Part shown: positions 4,939-6,608 of the stretch, piece by piece | How positions within the stretch are numbered: the stretch's first letter is position 1 | How the letters are laid out: the number at the start of each line of letters is the position of its first letter | NCBI RefSeq assembly: GCF_042643145.1 | Contig: NZ_JBHRSA010000001.1 | Span: 1 to 6,608, forward strand | Direction of reading: 5' to 3' | Length of the DNA stretch: 6,608 bases | Source: Virgibacillus_O xinjiangensis | GTDB taxonomy: Bacteria > Bacillota > Bacilli > Bacillales > Amphibacillaceae | Made by a program: the position numbers and the translations under genes | The notes under the pieces: generated by a model | What the model saw: the letters and a program-made list of their open reading frames with translations, nothing else | Databases searched by the model: none | Told to the model about the DNA's origin: nothing

Positions 4939-6279
4939 ATGACCAATCAAACAAAAAACCAATTGAAATTCATCCTGCCGTCGCTGATCGGTATTTTCCT
5001 GTTCATGTTTCCTTTTCCGACAGAGGGCGGCATTACGATACCGATTGCAATCCTCGCAGGATCTGTGCAGGACCTTCTTGCCGACCAATTATCGCTTATA
5101 ATGATGATTATTATACTAGTTACTGCGATTATGACTGTTTTTGCAAAAGTCGCAGGAAGGGATGCTCTTGCCAAGACACCTTTCTTCCAAAGCTTGTTCC
5201 ATACCAGCTGGTTCTGGACGGCTACACGGGTGCTGGCAGCCATTTTTGCCATCATGGTCTATTTCGGGCTCGGACCGGAAGCTGTGCATGGGCCGAACAC
5301 TGGCCAACTGCTGCTGGATGACTTGTTGCATGTGTTGTTCGCAGTCTTCTTGTTCGCCGGGCTATTCCTCCCGCTCCTGATGAACTTCGGGCTGCTGGAG
5401 CTGTTCGGTACATTGATGACCAAGATCATGCGCCCATTATTCAAACTTCCTGGCCGGGCATCGATCGATTCCCTGGCTTCCTGGATCGGAGACGGGACCA
5501 TCGGGGTTCTGCTTACAAGCAAGCAATATGAAGAAGGTTTCTATTCCAAGAGAGAAGCTGCTGTCATTGGTACGACGTTTTCGATTGTATCCATCACCTT
5601 TTCCCTCGTGGTGATTGCGGAAGTCGGTCTGGAGCATATGTTCATTCCATTTTATCTGACCGTATTTGCAGCAGGGCTGGTAGCTGCCCTGATCATGCCG
5701 AGGATCCCTCCATTGTCCCGGAAGTCTCAGGACTATATCCGGGACAATGCGGAAGGCATCGATGAACAAGTACCCGAGGGCGACAATCTCTGGACATTCG
5801 GTTATAGAAAAGCCTTGCGCCGTGCCGATAAAGAGAACAGTGTCTATAAATTTTTCAAAGAAGGCGGACAAAACATCCTTGATATGTGGATGGGTGTGGC
5901 ACCGGTCGTCATGGCATTCGGTCTGGTCGCCTTGATCATTGCCGAATATACACCGGTCTTCCAATGGCTTGGCATGCCATTCGTACCGATCCTTGAACTG
6001 ATGCAGGTTCCTGAGGCGGAAGCAGCTTCAGAGACCATGCTGATCGGCTTTGCCGATATGTTCCTGCCGGCTATTTTCGCCTCTTCCATTGAAGCGGAGA
6101 TTACCAGGTTCATCATTGCAGCCTTGTCAGTCACTCAGCTGATCTACATGTCGGAGGTAGGTGGACTGCTTCTCGGCTCGAAGGTGCCAGTCAATTTCAA
6201 GGACCTTGCCATCATCTTCCTGTTGCGTACAATCATTACGTTGCCGGTCATCGTATTGATTGCACACTTCATCTACTAA
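4939..6279 (+). CDS. yjiH: YjiH family membrane protein with nucleoside-recognition (Gate) domain
   Basis: This 446-residue polytopic membrane protein matches the YjiH family (COG3314), which carries a Gate or nucleoside-recognition domain. Its substrate is not established; transport is inferred. Hydrophobic segments lie near residues 11-28, 51-72, 94-112, 127-150, 207-228, 233-253, 316-337, 366-383, 388-412 and 421-443. The Gate-type core around 178-230 has the conserved SLASWIGDGTIGVLLTSKQY stretch (178-197) and the following helix. A charged cytoplasmic loop (about 256-310) separates the two halves, and the C-terminal half holds a second conserved block, FADMFLPAIFASSIEAEITRF (371-391). 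AAGGAG (4923-4928) stands 10 nt before the ATG. It is monocistronic with its own promoter and divergent from the kinase. No clear terminator follows before the insertion sequence at about 6350. The gene symbol denotes the family only. Confidence 0.85.
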   Translation: MTNQTKNQLKFILPSLIGIFLFMFPFPTEGGITIPIAILAGSVQDLLADQLSLIMMIIILVTAIMTVFAKVAGRDALAKTPFFQSLFHTSWFWTATRVLAAIFAIMVYFGLGPEAVHGPNTGQLLLDDLLHVLFAVFLFAGLFLPLLMNFGLLELFGTLMTKIMRPLFKLPGRASIDSLASWIGDGTIGVLLTSKQYEEGFYSKREAAVIGTTFSIVSITFSLVVIAEVGLEHMFIPFYLTVFAAGLVAALIMPRIPPLSRKSQDYIRDNAEGIDEQVPEGDNLWTFGYRKALRRADKENSVYKFFKEGGQNILDMWMGVAPVVMAFGLVALIIAEYTPVFQWLGMPFVPILELMQVPEAEAASETMLIGFADMFLPAIFASSIEAEITRFIIAALSVTQLIYMSEVGGLLLGSKVPVNFKDLAIIFLLRTIITLPVIVLIAHFIY

Positions 6280-6297
6280 GGCCTGATCCAATAGGGA

Positions 6298-6329
6298 AGC
6301 TGAACAACTGATTAGATGAGTTAACAGCT
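6298..6329 (+). other. Weak inverted repeat after the yjiH-like gene
   Basis: AGCTG (6298-6302) pairs with CAGCT (6325-6329) and AACT (6306-6309) with AGTT (6319-6322), with an asymmetric internal loop. There is no T run directly after it, so it is at best a poor terminator. Nothing else is seen between 6280 and 6349. Confidence 0.3.
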
Positions 6330-6349
6330 ACGGAAATATACTTCGCTTT

Positions 6350-6608
6350 TGGTGTGACCCCCAATAGTTGGAGTTTTATTAGGCAACGATTAGATCGGTA
6401 TGAAGTCGGTATTGAAGTGGGCTCATGCCGGTCAATCTTCCTTTAACACGTTGGTTATTGTAATAATAAATATAATCTTCCACTTTACTTTTTAATTCTT
6501 CGTAGGTACAGAGAGGTTCCCCATGATATATTTCTTGCTTTATGATGCCAAAGAAGCTTTCTACAGGCGCATTGTCTATACAATTCCCCTTACGTGACAT
6601 GCTTTGGA
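6350..6608 (-). mobile_element. Right end of an IS3-family (IS150-like) insertion sequence
   Basis: From about 6350 the sequence TGGTGTGACCCCCAATAG (continuing with TTGGAG) resembles the terminal inverted repeat of IS150-type IS3 elements, which begin TG and carry a GACCCC block. The transposase frame, reading left, stops at 6379, about 29 nt inside this end, as is usual for the right end. The element runs off the window, so the other end, the target duplication and completeness cannot be seen. The exact boundary could be 6350 or 6353. Confidence 0.8.
6379..6608 (-). CDS. IS3-family transposase (OrfB), C-terminal part
   Basis: This is the last 76 codons of an IS3-type DDE transposase, cut by the window edge. 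The frame is already open at 6608 and reads QSMSRKGNCIDNAPVESFF, so the first ATG in view is internal and not the start. The catalytic glutamate of the DDE triad is the E of VESFFGIIKQE. The motifs YYNNQRVKGRL and GMSPLQYR are the standard C-terminal block of IS150-group OrfB proteins. The frame is intact in the visible part, ending LIVA with TAA. It catalyses cut-out and integration of its element. The two conserved aspartates and OrfA would lie to the right of the window. Confidence 0.93.
   Translation of the reverse strand, partial: QSMSRKGNCIDNAPVESFFGIIKQEIYHGEPLCTYEELKSKVEDYIYYYNNQRVKGRLTGMSPLQYRLHTDLIVA

Noticed and set aside
5437..5964. Reverse 175-residue frame
   Set aside because: It is antisense to the yjiH-like gene, has no ribosome site and no recognisable motif.

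Overview
The window looks like a chromosomal segment of an endospore-forming Bacillaceae-type Firmicute. The grounds are a spore-cortex lytic enzyme gene (cwlJ) followed by the spore-coat gene gerQ, YwdI- and YwdK-type genes, strong AGGAGG-like ribosome binding sites, sigma-A-like promoters and compact hairpin/T-run terminators. The genus cannot be fixed from the sequence.

Layout: 1-323 is non-coding. It holds a terminator-like hairpin for a gene to the left, a C-rich array of seven 20-bp repeats of two alternating types, and a possible sigma-E promoter. 324-1265 is the forward cwlJ-gerQ pair, closed by a strong 13-bp hairpin. 1375-1626 is a small forward membrane protein gene whose end overlaps, tail to tail, the reverse ywdI-ywdK operon (2345-1621). 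2346-2817 looks empty but carries a complete reverse transcription unit for a 45-residue acidic protein: promoter at 2673-2701, gene at 2626-2489, terminator at 2470-2442. It also carries one stray copy of the 20-bp repeat. 2818-4780 is a reverse, translationally coupled pair: a UbiB/ABC1-type atypical kinase with C-terminal membrane helices and a phasin-like coiled-coil protein. 4939-6279 is a forward YjiH-type membrane protein with its own promoter. From about 6350 to the right edge lies one end of an IS3-family insertion sequence, with the C-terminus of its transposase on the reverse strand.

How the genes relate: CwlJ and GerQ act together in spore germination, since in Bacillus GerQ is needed for CwlJ to be present in the coat. 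The kinase and the phasin-like protein overlap by 8 nt and probably work together, on an unknown membrane or lipid substrate. The remaining genes are conserved but poorly characterised. No defence island, prophage or CRISPR array is present. The least explained items are the alternating 20-bp repeat array, the 45-residue gene and the kinase-phasin pair.
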